Shown here in pieces: positions 34,815 to 44,430 of a stretch of 64,000 nt of DNA. The stretch's first letter is position 1. The number at the start of each line of letters is the position of its first letter. The stretch is taken from contig DXDM01000016.1 in assembly GCA_019115485.1 (NCBI GenBank), positions 1-64,000 of the forward strand, written 5' to 3'. The notes under the pieces were generated by a model. That model saw only the letters and a list, made by a program, of their open reading frames with translations. It made no database searches and was not told where the DNA came from. The position numbers were made by a program, and so were the translations under genes. This DNA is from Candidatus Barnesiella excrementavium (lineage in GTDB: Bacteria; Bacteroidota; Bacteroidia; Bacteroidales; Barnesiellaceae).

Positions 34815-36287
34815 TTATTTTCTCAAGAAATCACTCTTTATTTGCAAATTTTTCATCGAGTTTACCTGAGCCTTGATGGCATTAGCTTTGATCTCACGGT
34901 TGATCGAAGGCTCAAACGAGCGAGCTACACTTGCCGTTTGAACCAATCTGACCGGAATGATGTAGGGATCCAAAAGGACATTAACCAACTCCAAAGCCTC
35001 CTCATCTGCCGGACTCCATGCATAGCACAAAATAGCATTCTCCGTATTCAGTCGTAACGGTTCAGTCTCGTCAGCTACAAAGGGAATAGTAATTTCTTTC
35101 GAAACCGAAACCTTATTGGTCACTTCATCATACACTCCAGCCACAAACGCGAAATAATATCTTGATCCGTCTTGAGCTGGTATATCACAAGACGCATAAA
35201 TATAGCCATCTGAGCCTAAGCCACATTCCAGATTCAACGTTAATCCATCGTCCGAAATATCACCCGCATAGATATCAAATTTTGAGTCCTCATCACAAAA
35301 ATAAGACCCAAATCCCATAAAGCCATAATCATGATCAAAAGTCGTTTGCATTAATGCCCCAGCAGTTTCACCCGGATAAACCCGCAAAGCATCTGCATAG
35401 TCGGGGAATTGAGTATTCATCGAAGTTCCTATAAATGCATATTTCCCATAACCGACAGACTCGTCGATTTCGATAGTAATACCCGTCGTGGTCGAAGCAC
35501 CCGGAGCATATTGCCACCACGGACACATCGGAGCGCCATCCACATCAACACCCTTCATAGCCCGCGACTTATTCCCCGAAGCATCTTGGAAAGCGCCTTC
35601 GCTCAATGAGATAAATACATAGGTAACTACACCTTCAGTCTCGTTGAATACAGCATCATCAGGCAAAGTAACCGTTACCACCTCATCAGAAATCACCACA
35701 TTTTCACTGGTAAGTACTCCCGATTTGTAAGGTTCGAAAGCCCCAGTGCCCGATACTGTATTCAGGCTATATTCGATAGAGCCCTCACCGCGCAAAACAA
35801 TCTCGTTGAAAGTTATCTTAATTGTACGGCCCTTGTTGGTAGCGGTATATTCCAAACGATTATCTGTAATGTAGGGAGCCTCCTCATCGGGCAACACCAA
35901 CGATGCCGATGCTATTGCACCACACAGGCCACGGCTATCAGCAGCTACAGCATATACATAATAAGTAGTACCAATCTTTTGATTGGTCATGGATTCTGCC
36001 ACACTAGGCGTTTCTGTCACCGACAACAATTTGGCATTTTCATATTTGGCCTGCAACAGGTTATCGGCATCAAGACTGAGAGCCTCATTGGTAATCAAAT
36101 ATGCATAATGAGAAGCTCCTTCTCCCGGTGTTATCTTCAAATCGAATGCATCGACCGCAGTCTTTTCAATCTCGACCTTCACCGACGGGCCTTCACCCAT
36201 ATCGACTGCTTCAAAATCTTCAAACTCGGTGCAACCTGCCCCCATGAGGCAGATTGCAGAGAATAATCCTATAATATATTTTTTCAT
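34815..36287 (-). CDS. Surface lipoprotein with Ig-like domains, SusCD-associated
   Basis: A 490-aa lipoprotein: signal peptide with lipobox MGAGC (Cys19), an N-terminal fibronectin/Ig-like part (about 30-130), and a bacterial Ig-like (SwmB/Big5-type) unit (about 135-245, with RLEYTATNKGRTIKITFNEIV). The C-terminal half (about 250-490) is not assigned. It lies last in the susC-susD-Calx-Ig operon, three bases after the preceding gene. By position it takes the place of the SusE/SusF surface ligand-binding lipoproteins; what it binds is unknown. Confidence 0.75.
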   Translation of the reverse strand: MKKYIIGLFSAICLMGAGCTEFEDFEAVDMGEGPSVKVEIEKTAVDAFDLKITPGEGASHYAYLITNEALSLDADNLLQAKYENAKLLSVTETPSVAESMTNQKIGTTYYVYAVAADSRGLCGAIASASLVLPDEEAPYITDNRLEYTATNKGRTIKITFNEIVLRGEGSIEYSLNTVSGTGAFEPYKSGVLTSENVVISDEVVTVTLPDDAVFNETEGVVTYVFISLSEGAFQDASGNKSRAMKGVDVDGAPMCPWWQYAPGASTTTGITIEIDESVGYGKYAFIGTSMNTQFPDYADALRVYPGETAGALMQTTFDHDYGFMGFGSYFCDEDSKFDIYAGDISDDGLTLNLECGLGSDGYIYASCDIPAQDGSRYYFAFVAGVYDEVTNKVSVSKEITIPFVADETEPLRLNTENAILCYAWSPADEEALELVNVLLDPYIIPVRLVQTASVARSFEPSINREIKANAIKAQVNSMKNLQIKSDFLRK

Positions 36288-36289
36288 CG

Positions 36290-37264
36290 CTACTCTTTAT
36301 TTTTTTTCATTTCAAAACCATAAACATAATACATCAGTTCTCCTTCCATTGTCGGAGCCTTCTCTTCCAAATCCTCCTCGGAGAACAAAGCCATCATCAC
36401 ATATTTCGAACAGCGTATCGCAATATCGGAGCCTGAAACTTGCTTTCCTTCTGCATCAACACCCGTCAAATCACAATCTAACACACCAGCCAAATCAAAT
36501 GTAATCGCTTCGGTTTCTTCATCTAGGCTATATAATCCAGCTAGAAGGATATCATTTTCAACACTATAACTACCTAATACTTGTCCCATAGGAATATTCA
36601 CACGAGCTGTATTCAGATTTATCGAAGCTTTTACAGGCTGAGAAACACGAGAGTTGTTCAATATAGGATAAATCCACATACGAGTAAGATAAGCAGGATC
36701 ATCATCAGGTGAAATCTCTACCGACCATTCGATAGTCTTGGTTCCGCTCACATCTGAAGGATCTTTAGCCGTTGCCGTATAAGTACCAAACAAGTCTCTA
36801 TACGGGTGGTCATCATCTTGTATCGTAATCGCGGCAGTATAATATGCACCGAAATTGCAGCCTTGATTATTCGTCAATGTAATATCAAAATGACGAGGGG
36901 ATTTATATAAATCATCAATGTTATTCACCTTTATATAAATAGAATCGGTCATTTTCTCTTTACTAAAAGTCAACTTTCGAGACTCATTAAGAATCTCATA
37001 ATCGACTCCTTCTACGGCTTTAATCGTATCAGGAGTGTACGCTTCTGATGACACGGTAAAATCTACAGTTACATCAAGACCATTCACAGAAACAACCCTC
37101 ACAGGCACTTTAAATATGCCATCAGAGCCCTCCATCGTTTTATAGGACTTATCTGTGAAAGCTACAAAGGCATCTTTATCACTAAACATAGGTGTTTCCA
37201 CCTTTTGACAAGCGGTTAATAATAGCCCCGCAGCAAATACATATAATATTCGGTTTGCTTTCAT
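36290..37264 (-). CDS. Surface lipoprotein with Calx-beta-like domain, SusCD-associated
   Basis: A 324-aa lipoprotein with lipobox LLTAC (Cys19). A Calx-beta-like beta-sandwich occupies about residues 30-155 (VEGVDYEILNESRKLTFSKE and DITLTNNQGCNFGAYYTAAITIQDDD, the last being the usual closing strand). The C-terminal half resembles the DUF4984-type lipoprotein region of SusCD loci, but this is only a weak impression. It follows susD by 18 bases. Confidence 0.75.
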   Translation of the reverse strand: MKANRILYVFAAGLLLTACQKVETPMFSDKDAFVAFTDKSYKTMEGSDGIFKVPVRVVSVNGLDVTVDFTVSSEAYTPDTIKAVEGVDYEILNESRKLTFSKEKMTDSIYIKVNNIDDLYKSPRHFDITLTNNQGCNFGAYYTAAITIQDDDHPYRDLFGTYTATAKDPSDVSGTKTIEWSVEISPDDDPAYLTRMWIYPILNNSRVSQPVKASINLNTARVNIPMGQVLGSYSVENDILLAGLYSLDEETEAITFDLAGVLDCDLTGVDAEGKQVSGSDIAIRCSKYVMMALFSEEDLEEKAPTMEGELMYYVYGFEMKKNKE

Positions 37265-37282
37265 ATTTCTTCTAACATTAAA

Positions 37283-38743
37283 TTATTGTACATTATACCC
37301 AGGGTTCTGTACCACATTCTTATTATTCAGAATTTCATGTTGAGGTATAGGCAAGGCCCAACGGTAATTAGGGAATTCAATATTCTGATTTTCTATTTGC
37401 GAATGATCCTCTCTAGTCAATGACAGTTGCAATCGCTTCATATCAAAGAAGATGTGCCCTTCAAGGAAGAATTCCCTTCTGGTTTCTTTAAATAAGTTTT
37501 CTACTGAGAACTCTTGATAAGAATTGGCACCTCTACTGGTTGCCACACGATTCAAATCAATCACATCACTACTTACGCCAGAGACCTGAGCTCCATTAAA
37601 TAGAGCCTCTGCTCTAATCAGATACATTTCTGAAACTCTAAAAATAGGAACATCGTTATAATTCAAAGAATTGTCTTTCCCTGGATATTTTTTGGCCCAA
37701 TAATAACCTTGATATTCACTATTGGAAGATATCAATCCCGTATATCGGACATCATTCGCATCAAATAATTTCAACAAATCTTCAGAAACACGGACATCGC
37801 CATATCCTTGAGCACCATCATATGCAGGGACAGTCAACAAGCCGCCTATATCATTGGAAGACTCCCCATAGGCGATATAAATCTTGAAGATAGTTTCATT
37901 ACCACTAACCGAACCATCCCACATTTTAACAAAATTATCACCTGACAAAAGACGATAACGACCATTATTAATTACTTTGGTCGCATAATCGGCAGCCAGT
38001 TGCCAGTCTTCATGATATTGATATACGCGAGCCATCAACGCTTGAATCACCGGAGTTGTAATTACGGCCTTCTCATCTTTCCCATTCGAACGTACATAGG
38101 AAGGATCCATCAAGCGTTCAGCCTCTTCCAGATCAGGAATAATAAGTTGTTCATACACATCGGCTACAGTATTACGTGCCGGACGATTCGACAAATCATC
38201 TTCCCGTATAATAGGAACACCTAACGCCTCAGTACCTGTAATTCCTTTGGCTTTGATATACCCATAAGGTTGTGCATACACCCGAACCAAATCAAAATAA
38301 GCCATCGCCCGCAAAAAGAGGTTCTCAGCTTTCACATTATTGATATCCTGTTCTGTTACAGTAGCTTCGCGCGTAAACTCGTTTTGTTCAATGGCTGTCA
38401 AAACTCGATTACAGCCCAATATGAGGTTATAGGCCGTAGCCCATAATCCCATTGTACTATTGGGGTTATAATTCCAAATTACTTCCGTACGCATACGGCC
38501 TGTATTGATAGGGCCTACAGCACAGTTTCCGCACATAACATCAAAAGTCACAGGGAATGTAGAGCCATACCAAGAGCCCGAGCGCAAATTTATATAATTT
38601 CCAGCCGTAGCTTCATCTATTCCTGAGAACGTAGCCAAAGCTAATTCATCCGACTGATTTTGTTTAGGATCCTTGGTCAAGAAATCATCACAAGAAGAAA
38701 AAACCAAGGCCAAAACAGCTATCGATAAAATTATTTTTTTCAT
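37283..38743 (-). CDS. SusD/RagB-family nutrient-binding outer membrane lipoprotein
   Basis: A 486-aa surface lipoprotein (lipobox VFSSC, Cys18) that acts as the lid of the SusC transporter. The SusD-like N-terminal helices and TPR-like scaffold (with ENLFLRAMAYFDLVRVYAQPYG) and the C-terminal SusD domain (RVSEMYLIRAEALFNG, LFKETRREFFLEGHIFFDMKR, WALPIPQHEILNNKNVVQNPGY) are clear. The ATG at 38743 is chosen over one three codons upstream because it begins the signal peptide. It lies 21 bases after susC. Confidence 0.95.
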   Translation of the reverse strand: MKKIILSIAVLALVFSSCDDFLTKDPKQNQSDELALATFSGIDEATAGNYINLRSGSWYGSTFPVTFDVMCGNCAVGPINTGRMRTEVIWNYNPNSTMGLWATAYNLILGCNRVLTAIEQNEFTREATVTEQDINNVKAENLFLRAMAYFDLVRVYAQPYGYIKAKGITGTEALGVPIIREDDLSNRPARNTVADVYEQLIIPDLEEAERLMDPSYVRSNGKDEKAVITTPVIQALMARVYQYHEDWQLAADYATKVINNGRYRLLSGDNFVKMWDGSVSGNETIFKIYIAYGESSNDIGGLLTVPAYDGAQGYGDVRVSEDLLKLFDANDVRYTGLISSNSEYQGYYWAKKYPGKDNSLNYNDVPIFRVSEMYLIRAEALFNGAQVSGVSSDVIDLNRVATSRGANSYQEFSVENLFKETRREFFLEGHIFFDMKRLQLSLTREDHSQIENQNIEFPNYRWALPIPQHEILNNKNVVQNPGYNVQ

Positions 38744-38764
38744 TTGTATCAATCTTTTTTACGG

Positions 38765-41743
38765 TTAAAAAGTAATATCCACACCCACAATCATCGAACG
38801 GGTCATCGGGTAGCTAATAATCGTAACTCCGGAAGTTCCATGCTCGGGATCCCAGTAATTCATATTGTGGAACGTATAGAGATTCAAAGCGCTGGCGTAG
38901 ATACGCACACCACTCATCAAAGCTTTCTTAGTCCACCGCGAAGGCAAGTTATATGCCAAGGTAACATCTTTGATACGCAGGTAGCTACCATCTTCGAGAT
39001 AACGGGTAGAAATCTGATCACTGCTCGAGGAGTTATTATATACAGGTTTCGGCAGTACATTGGTATCACCCGGTTGCTTCCAATAATTCAAAGCCCCTTT
39101 CCAAATATTCTGATCACTCATAGAGCCATCAGATTCGAACAACTGACGGTCGTTATTATAAATCTTATTACCATAACGAGCTTCCAATTGAACGCTCAAC
39201 GAGATTCCTCTCCAAGAGAGATCGGTATTGAAACCACCCGTCCACAATGGTTCAGGCGAACCGGCATTGATACGACGAGCCTCTTGTGCATTCTCGGTAA
39301 GCAGACCTTCTTCGTTACGCCACAAAGCATTACCGTTTTGAGGGTTAACACCGGCATAATCATACAACCAGTAAGTCAACAATTTCTCGCCTACTACATA
39401 CCGAAGGGTCGATGATCCCATATACTCTTCTCCTCCTAAATCAAGGACTTTCGAACGGTTAGCAGCGAAATTCAAGCCTGCGTTCCAGCGGAAATCATTG
39501 GTATTAAAGATTTCAGCATCTAATTGAACTTCGACACCATTGTTACGAATTTTACCTACATTCTGAGCCAAAGAAGAGAAACCTGTCGTATAAGGCAGAG
39601 GAGCAGCAATCAACATATCTTCAGTACGACGGGTATACCAGTCAATCGATCCGTTCAAACGATCGAACAAGCGGAAGTCAACACCGATATTGTGAGTCTT
39701 ATTGGTCTCCCAAGTCAGTTTGCGGTTTTGCAATTGAGCAGGAACTTGTCCCACAATACCATTATAAGAGACTGTACCATACAAGCCATAATGTGCATAA
39801 TCTGAAATATTATCATTACCATTTACACCATAGCTATAACGCAATTTCAACACGTTGAGTACATCTTTAATGTCTTGCATAAAAGACTCATTATGCATAT
39901 TCCACGAAGCACTGGCCGACCAGAAAGTACCCCACCGACGATCAGGACCAAACTTGGAGCTGCCATCGGTACGAATAGATCCTTTCACATAATAGCGTCC
40001 TTTGTAATTGTATTCAGCAACACCAAAGAAAGAAGCCATAGCACTTTCTACAATACCATCACCTGCCGATTGTTTATCAGAGATAGCACTCGAGTGATAC
40101 GGCATTTCGACCTTTACCTCTTTTGAGACAATAGTATTATATGAATAATTATATGTATTCACCTCTTGACCAACAAGGACATTTATAAAATGGTCTTCAT
40201 TAAATACATCATCATACGTAATAGTGTTCGAAGAGGTCAACAGTCTATACTGAGAGTCTGCCGTCCGCAAATAAGGTACTAATTCTTCCATCATATAAGG
40301 AGGCATGTAATACCTACTTTCTGTATAGGCGTACTCAATTGAATTGTTCGTTCTAAAAGTTAATTGCTTAATTGGCTTCCAGTCCAAATATACCGTACCG
40401 TTAAACTTATATTGCTTATCATATTTTTCTTGCTCATGCAATACCAATAACGGGTTTATGTTGAACAAGTAAGGTATATCGGTGTTATAACTGCCATCTT
40501 CATTATAGGCTTTAGAAGTAGGGGGTGCTCCCAGTCCGCTCCAAAATGGGTTCGAAGGCAACAAACCACCATCGCTCGTTATACTATTCTGCGTATCAAC
40601 AACCTTCATATACCCTCCGTGCAAACGGGTACCCATCTTCAACCATTTATTAAGTTCGGTATCGAGATTGGCACGAATCTGCATCTTCTCAAAACCTACT
40701 GTTGGTACGATACCATCAGTCTTGTTATAAGATAAAGAGTTATAATAGGTAGTCTTACCGGCACCACCCGAAGCAATCAACTCATACTCTTGCATGCTTC
40801 CATTTTGGGTCAATTCTTTTAGCCAGTTCGTACCACCCTTGGCAGCCAAAGAGAGCGGGAAATAGTATTCCGAAGCCGGATCATCTACATCATATCCGGC
40901 ATTGATACGGGCATCACGCTGATATTGAATATACTCTTCCAGGTTGGCCATTCCGAAATCGTTGTCGTTAGCCAACGTAGAGATACCGTAACGGGCGCGA
41001 GCGGTAATTTGCGACTTGCCCGATTCTCCCGATTTAGTCGTAATCAAGATTACACCGTTGGCAGCACGCGAACCGTAGATAGAAGCAGCGGCAGCATCTT
41101 TCAGTACCGTAACCGAAGCAATATCACTAGCATTGATCAAAGCAATAGCATTCATACTATTGGAGAAGCCTCCTGTATTTCCACTCTCTACGGGGATACC
41201 GTCGACTACATACAAAGGCTCGTTACCGGCACCAATAGAACTCGTACCACGGATACGGATCTCGGTTGTGGCACCCGGCTGTCCATTGGTCGATGACACC
41301 GATACACCAGCCAACTTACCAGAGAGCATACGGTCTACCGAAGTCTCGGGAATCGAAGCCAGGTCGTCGCCATCTACCGTAGCAATAGAACCGGTCTTAG
41401 CCTCTTTACGTATTGTTTGATAACCAACTACAACCACATCGTCGAGAGTTTGGTCGGTCGGATTCAATCTAACAACCATACCGTTACGAGCAAAAGCCTC
41501 TTGTTTCTCCATACCGATGTAGGAAATTACCAGGGTTCTACCTGCTCCTTCGGGGATTTTGATTGTAAACTTACCGTTCGTATCGGTAATGGTAGAAGCA
41601 TTCGCGCCCTTTACCAAGATAGACGCACCGATAACCGGCTCGTCATTCTCGGCCGACAATACCGTTCCCGAGATGCTCGTTTGAGCAACTGCCAACGAAA
41701 TGCCAGCCAATAGAGCGCACAATAACAATGTCAATTTTCTCAT
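38765..41743 (-). CDS. SusC/RagA-family TonB-linked outer membrane transporter
   Basis: A 992-aa TonB-dependent beta-barrel. A signal peptide (about 1-21) is followed by a carboxypeptidase-D-regulatory-like domain (about 22-100: ISGTVLSAENDEPVIGASILVKG), the TonB-box region DDVVVVGYQTIRKE, the plug domain with IRIRGTSSIGAGNEPLYVVDGIPVE (the SusC signature) and a 22-strand-type barrel ending in ...MIVGVDITF. No STN signalling domain is present, so it is not coupled to an anti-sigma factor. The frame opens at 41803; ATG 41743 starts the signal peptide. It is the first gene of the operon. Confidence 0.96.
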   Translation of the reverse strand: MRKLTLLLCALLAGISLAVAQTSISGTVLSAENDEPVIGASILVKGANASTITDTNGKFTIKIPEGAGRTLVISYIGMEKQEAFARNGMVVRLNPTDQTLDDVVVVGYQTIRKEAKTGSIATVDGDDLASIPETSVDRMLSGKLAGVSVSSTNGQPGATTEIRIRGTSSIGAGNEPLYVVDGIPVESGNTGGFSNSMNAIALINASDIASVTVLKDAAAASIYGSRAANGVILITTKSGESGKSQITARARYGISTLANDNDFGMANLEEYIQYQRDARINAGYDVDDPASEYYFPLSLAAKGGTNWLKELTQNGSMQEYELIASGGAGKTTYYNSLSYNKTDGIVPTVGFEKMQIRANLDTELNKWLKMGTRLHGGYMKVVDTQNSITSDGGLLPSNPFWSGLGAPPTSKAYNEDGSYNTDIPYLFNINPLLVLHEQEKYDKQYKFNGTVYLDWKPIKQLTFRTNNSIEYAYTESRYYMPPYMMEELVPYLRTADSQYRLLTSSNTITYDDVFNEDHFINVLVGQEVNTYNYSYNTIVSKEVKVEMPYHSSAISDKQSAGDGIVESAMASFFGVAEYNYKGRYYVKGSIRTDGSSKFGPDRRWGTFWSASASWNMHNESFMQDIKDVLNVLKLRYSYGVNGNDNISDYAHYGLYGTVSYNGIVGQVPAQLQNRKLTWETNKTHNIGVDFRLFDRLNGSIDWYTRRTEDMLIAAPLPYTTGFSSLAQNVGKIRNNGVEVQLDAEIFNTNDFRWNAGLNFAANRSKVLDLGGEEYMGSSTLRYVVGEKLLTYWLYDYAGVNPQNGNALWRNEEGLLTENAQEARRINAGSPEPLWTGGFNTDLSWRGISLSVQLEARYGNKIYNNDRQLFESDGSMSDQNIWKGALNYWKQPGDTNVLPKPVYNNSSSSDQISTRYLEDGSYLRIKDVTLAYNLPSRWTKKALMSGVRIYASALNLYTFHNMNYWDPEHGTSGVTIISYPMTRSMIVGVDITF

Positions 41744-41904
41744 ACGACTGAAATTAAATTTAAATAAACGATTTATTTCTTCTTTTTCTTTCACATTACA
41801 CAATCGGTCTTTCGGCCAATCTTACATTACACTACATTCAATTTAATTAAAATAACTCTTAAAACTCCTCTTCTTTAAACCTTATTATAATATAAACCTT
41901 AATT

Positions 41905-41948
41905 CGCTCCCGACGGAATTACGCTTAATTCCACTCTTTATCGGAGCG
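41905..41948 (-). promoter_or_regulatory. Nested hairpin at the 5' end of the susC leader
   Basis: On the minus strand an outer 6-bp stem (CGCTCC 41905-41910 with GGAGCG 41943-41948) encloses a perfect 7-bp inner stem (GGAATTA 41915-41921 with TAATTCC 41926-41932) with a four-base loop. It starts about 10 bases below the -7 box, so it would form the very 5' end of the mRNA, some 160 bases before the susC ATG. It may protect the mRNA or take part in control; no known riboswitch is recognised. Confidence 0.6.
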
Positions 41949-41957
41949 TTCAGCATG

Positions 41958-41965
41958 CAAAGATA
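41958..41965 (-). promoter_or_regulatory. -7 box of the susC operon promoter
   Basis: TATCTTTG on the minus strand is a perfect -7 element. The nearest TTG elements are 12 or 24 bp away, not at the usual 19-21, so the promoter may depend on an activator. It implies a leader of about 210 bases. Confidence 0.6.
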
Positions 41966-42401
41966 GAAAAAAAACGACAATATAAAATTCAATTTGAAAG
42001 AAAATTGGCCTCACCGCCTTTCTTTTTGACAAAGTCCAAACAGGCTTATTGAACAACAATAAATACACATTTTTTCACAGCACAACTAACTTATTAAGAT
42101 ACAAGAGAATAGAATCAAGATTCGCTATCATATTTTCCGACAGGCGATACTTGCCCCAGAATCTGTTAATAAACTATAAAAACAATTCAAATGTAATCGC
42201 TTTGTCACCAAACTGAGCTAATCGTGTCAAAAATTTAACTCAAAAAGTTTATTCCATTAACAATTCATAGAGGCTATGCAATGGCATTGAATATGTTTCA
42301 AACAGAAGGGAAAAAACAGAAGGCGATAGATAAAAATGCCACATTGGTATAAATCTGTGAAAAAAAAACGATGTTCGTGCATGCATACCCATTCTCTTTT
42401 G

Positions 42402-42409
42402 TATTTTTG
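42402..42409 (+). promoter_or_regulatory. coaX: -7 box of the coaX promoter
   Basis: TATTTTTG lies 17 bases before the GTG start of coaX. I see no TTG at the proper distance, so the support is the -7 match and its position. Confidence 0.45.
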
Positions 42410-42425
42410 TCTAAAATTTTGAGGC

Positions 42426-43154
42426 GTGAATCTTATCATCGATCAAGGAAACTCGGTAACCAAAATGGCACTTTTTCAGGCCGGACAGTTACAAAATGTC
42501 GGTTACTATCCTCAATGGAACGTAGGGATCGTGGCCCAATTCCTGGACGAATTCCCCGTCGATGCGGCCATCTTCTCAACAGTCACCTCTCCCGACAAAG
42601 AGGCTTTGGCCTTATTGCAACGGCGTGTACCGGTATTTGTGCCATTCAATCATTCGTCTCACATACCGGTAAAAATTGGCTACGATACCCCACACACGTT
42701 GGGTCTCGACCGCATCGCTGCCGTAGTGGGAGCCTCGATGCAACACCCCGGAGTCCCGGTGCTTATTGTCGATGCCGGCACTTGTGTCACCTACGACCTG
42801 CTTACGGCCGACGGCACCTTTGCCGGCGGCAACATCGCCCCCGGTATCAGGCTACGTCTGCTTGCCATGCACGAGCATACGGGTAAACTGCCGCTCATCG
42901 GCGACGAGGGGGAAATACCCGAGATAGGATTCAGTACCGAAACTGCCATGCGGGCAGGAGCCATACTCGGTGTAGCTTATGAGATAGAGGGTTATATCGC
43001 CCGATTGCGCGAAAACTACCCGGGACTTTTCGTTTTTTTAACAGGGGGAGATGCCTTAAAATTGGCTGCGAAAATAAAAAGTCGCATCTTTGTGGACGAA
43101 AATCTGGTATTAACCGGTTTAAATAGAATATTACAGGAAAATGCTAAAATATAA
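42426..43154 (+). CDS. coaX: Type III pantothenate kinase
   Basis: A 242-aa enzyme that phosphorylates pantothenate, the first step of CoA synthesis. ASKHA-fold motifs are present: the phosphate-1 loop MNLIIDQGNSVTKMALF, HTLGLDRIAAVVGA, the VLIVDAGTCVTYDLL strand and GGNIAPGIRLRLLAMHEHT, and a C-terminal FLTGGDA. Translation starts at GTG 42426; no ATG is available near it. The end overlaps the next gene by 14 bases. Confidence 0.95.
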   Translation: MNLIIDQGNSVTKMALFQAGQLQNVGYYPQWNVGIVAQFLDEFPVDAAIFSTVTSPDKEALALLQRRVPVFVPFNHSSHIPVKIGYDTPHTLGLDRIAAVVGASMQHPGVPVLIVDAGTCVTYDLLTADGTFAGGNIAPGIRLRLLAMHEHTGKLPLIGDEGEIPEIGFSTETAMRAGAILGVAYEIEGYIARLRENYPGLFVFLTGGDALKLAAKIKSRIFVDENLVLTGLNRILQENAKI

Positions 43155-44385
43155 GATTCTCTTAATCGGATTGACCTTGGGACTTGCCGCATGGGCCCAG
43201 AACGGGACCAGTTCACCCTACTCCCGCTTTGGATACGGCATTCTCGGCGACAACGCCATTGGTGCTCAACGGGCCATGGGAGGAGTGGGATATGCCCTGC
43301 ACAACAACCGGCAAATCAATATGATGAACCCCGCCTCATACACCAGCATGGATTCGCTCACCTTTCTTTTTGACATCGGGCTCACCTACCAAGCTACCAC
43401 GACTCGAGAAGGGGAGTTGAAAGAGACGGCTCAAAGCGGCTCGCTCGATTATATTGTCATGCAGTTCCCCCTGGGACGACACATGGCGGGAAGCATAGGC
43501 TTGCTACCCTACTCCAACGTAGGTTATTCGTTTGTCAATTCCATCAGCAACGGTTCGGACAGCCGGTCGGGCGAAGGGAACATTTCACAGGCATACGTAG
43601 GTGTAAGCGGCAAGTTGTTCAAGGGATTCTCGATAGGTGCCAACATCAGCTACCTGTTTGGCAACTTGACCAACGCCAACACGGTAATACCCGAAAACGG
43701 CAGTAGCGGTATATTCGAGACCGACTTGAAAGTCAGGGATTTCCACCTGTCATTCGGCGCACAATATGCCATTGAGTGGGACAAGAAACACACCCTCACA
43801 CTCGGTGCCGTCTATTCACCGGGCAAAGCCTTGCTGGGTAAAGCCTACACCAGCACCTACGACGTGGGGTCGAGCACCGTCATCGATGCCGACACCTTAA
43901 ATATGAAGAGCCACTATTCCCTGGCCTCGACCTACGGCGGAGGTATCAGCTACAACTATGACAAACGGTTGACCGTAGCGGCCGATGTCACCTATCAGAA
44001 CTGGGCCGATGCCAAATTCACCAACCTCAACGCCGGACAGTTACAAACCTCGACAGGGCAATTCAACAACCGTTTGAAAGTTGCCTTAGGAGCCGAATTC
44101 CGACCCAGAAGCATGGGAGGAAATTATCTGCAACGCATCAACTACCGCGCCGGGCTCTTCTACAACCGCTCATACTTGAAGATAAACGGCAACGACCTGA
44201 ACGAGATTGGCGCCACATGCGGCTTCGGCTTCCCCCTCGCCACCGACAAGTCGGTGGTAAACGTGGCTTTTGAATACATCAACCGCCAGTGCTCACCCGT
44301 GAAGCTCATCACCGAGGACCATTTCAGAATCTCGGTCAGCCTCACCTTCAACGAGATGTGGTTCTGGCAACGCCGATTTGAATAA
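43141..44385 (+). CDS. Outer membrane beta-barrel protein of unknown function
   Basis: A 414-aa protein with signal peptide (about 1-19, ending AWAQ) and a predicted transmembrane beta-barrel: alternating hydrophobic strands, a start SSPYSRFGYGILGDNAIGAQRAMGG and glycine/asparagine-rich turns throughout. It resembles the FadL-like/PorV-like conserved barrel seen after coaX in Bacteroidales. Substrate is unknown. Its start codon lies inside the end of coaX (14-base overlap), so the two are co-translated. Confidence 0.8.
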   Translation: MLKYKILLIGLTLGLAAWAQNGTSSPYSRFGYGILGDNAIGAQRAMGGVGYALHNNRQINMMNPASYTSMDSLTFLFDIGLTYQATTTREGELKETAQSGSLDYIVMQFPLGRHMAGSIGLLPYSNVGYSFVNSISNGSDSRSGEGNISQAYVGVSGKLFKGFSIGANISYLFGNLTNANTVIPENGSSGIFETDLKVRDFHLSFGAQYAIEWDKKHTLTLGAVYSPGKALLGKAYTSTYDVGSSTVIDADTLNMKSHYSLASTYGGGISYNYDKRLTVAADVTYQNWADAKFTNLNAGQLQTSTGQFNNRLKVALGAEFRPRSMGGNYLQRINYRAGLFYNRSYLKINGNDLNEIGATCGFGFPLATDKSVVNVAFEYINRQCSPVKLITEDHFRISVSLTFNEMWFWQRRFE

Positions 44386-44430
44386 CCAACTACCTTGGAA
44401 CGGAAGTTCCTGGGGAGCAACCGAACGAAT

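Larger units (their letters stand above)
41744..42425. other. Long AT-rich divergent region, susC operon / coaX
   Basis: This 682-bp gap is AT-rich. It holds a minus-strand promoter box and the hairpin leader of susC (41744-41965) and, at the other end, a -7 box for coaX (42402-42409). From about 41970 to 42395 no gene, repeat or regulatory motif could be recognised. No ECF sigma/anti-sigma or hybrid two-component gene is next to the SusCD pair. Confidence 0.6.

Noticed and set aside
41744-41970. Riboswitch in the susC leader
   Set aside because: The nested hairpin matches no known riboswitch core that I can recognise, and no terminator/anti-terminator pair precedes the start codon.
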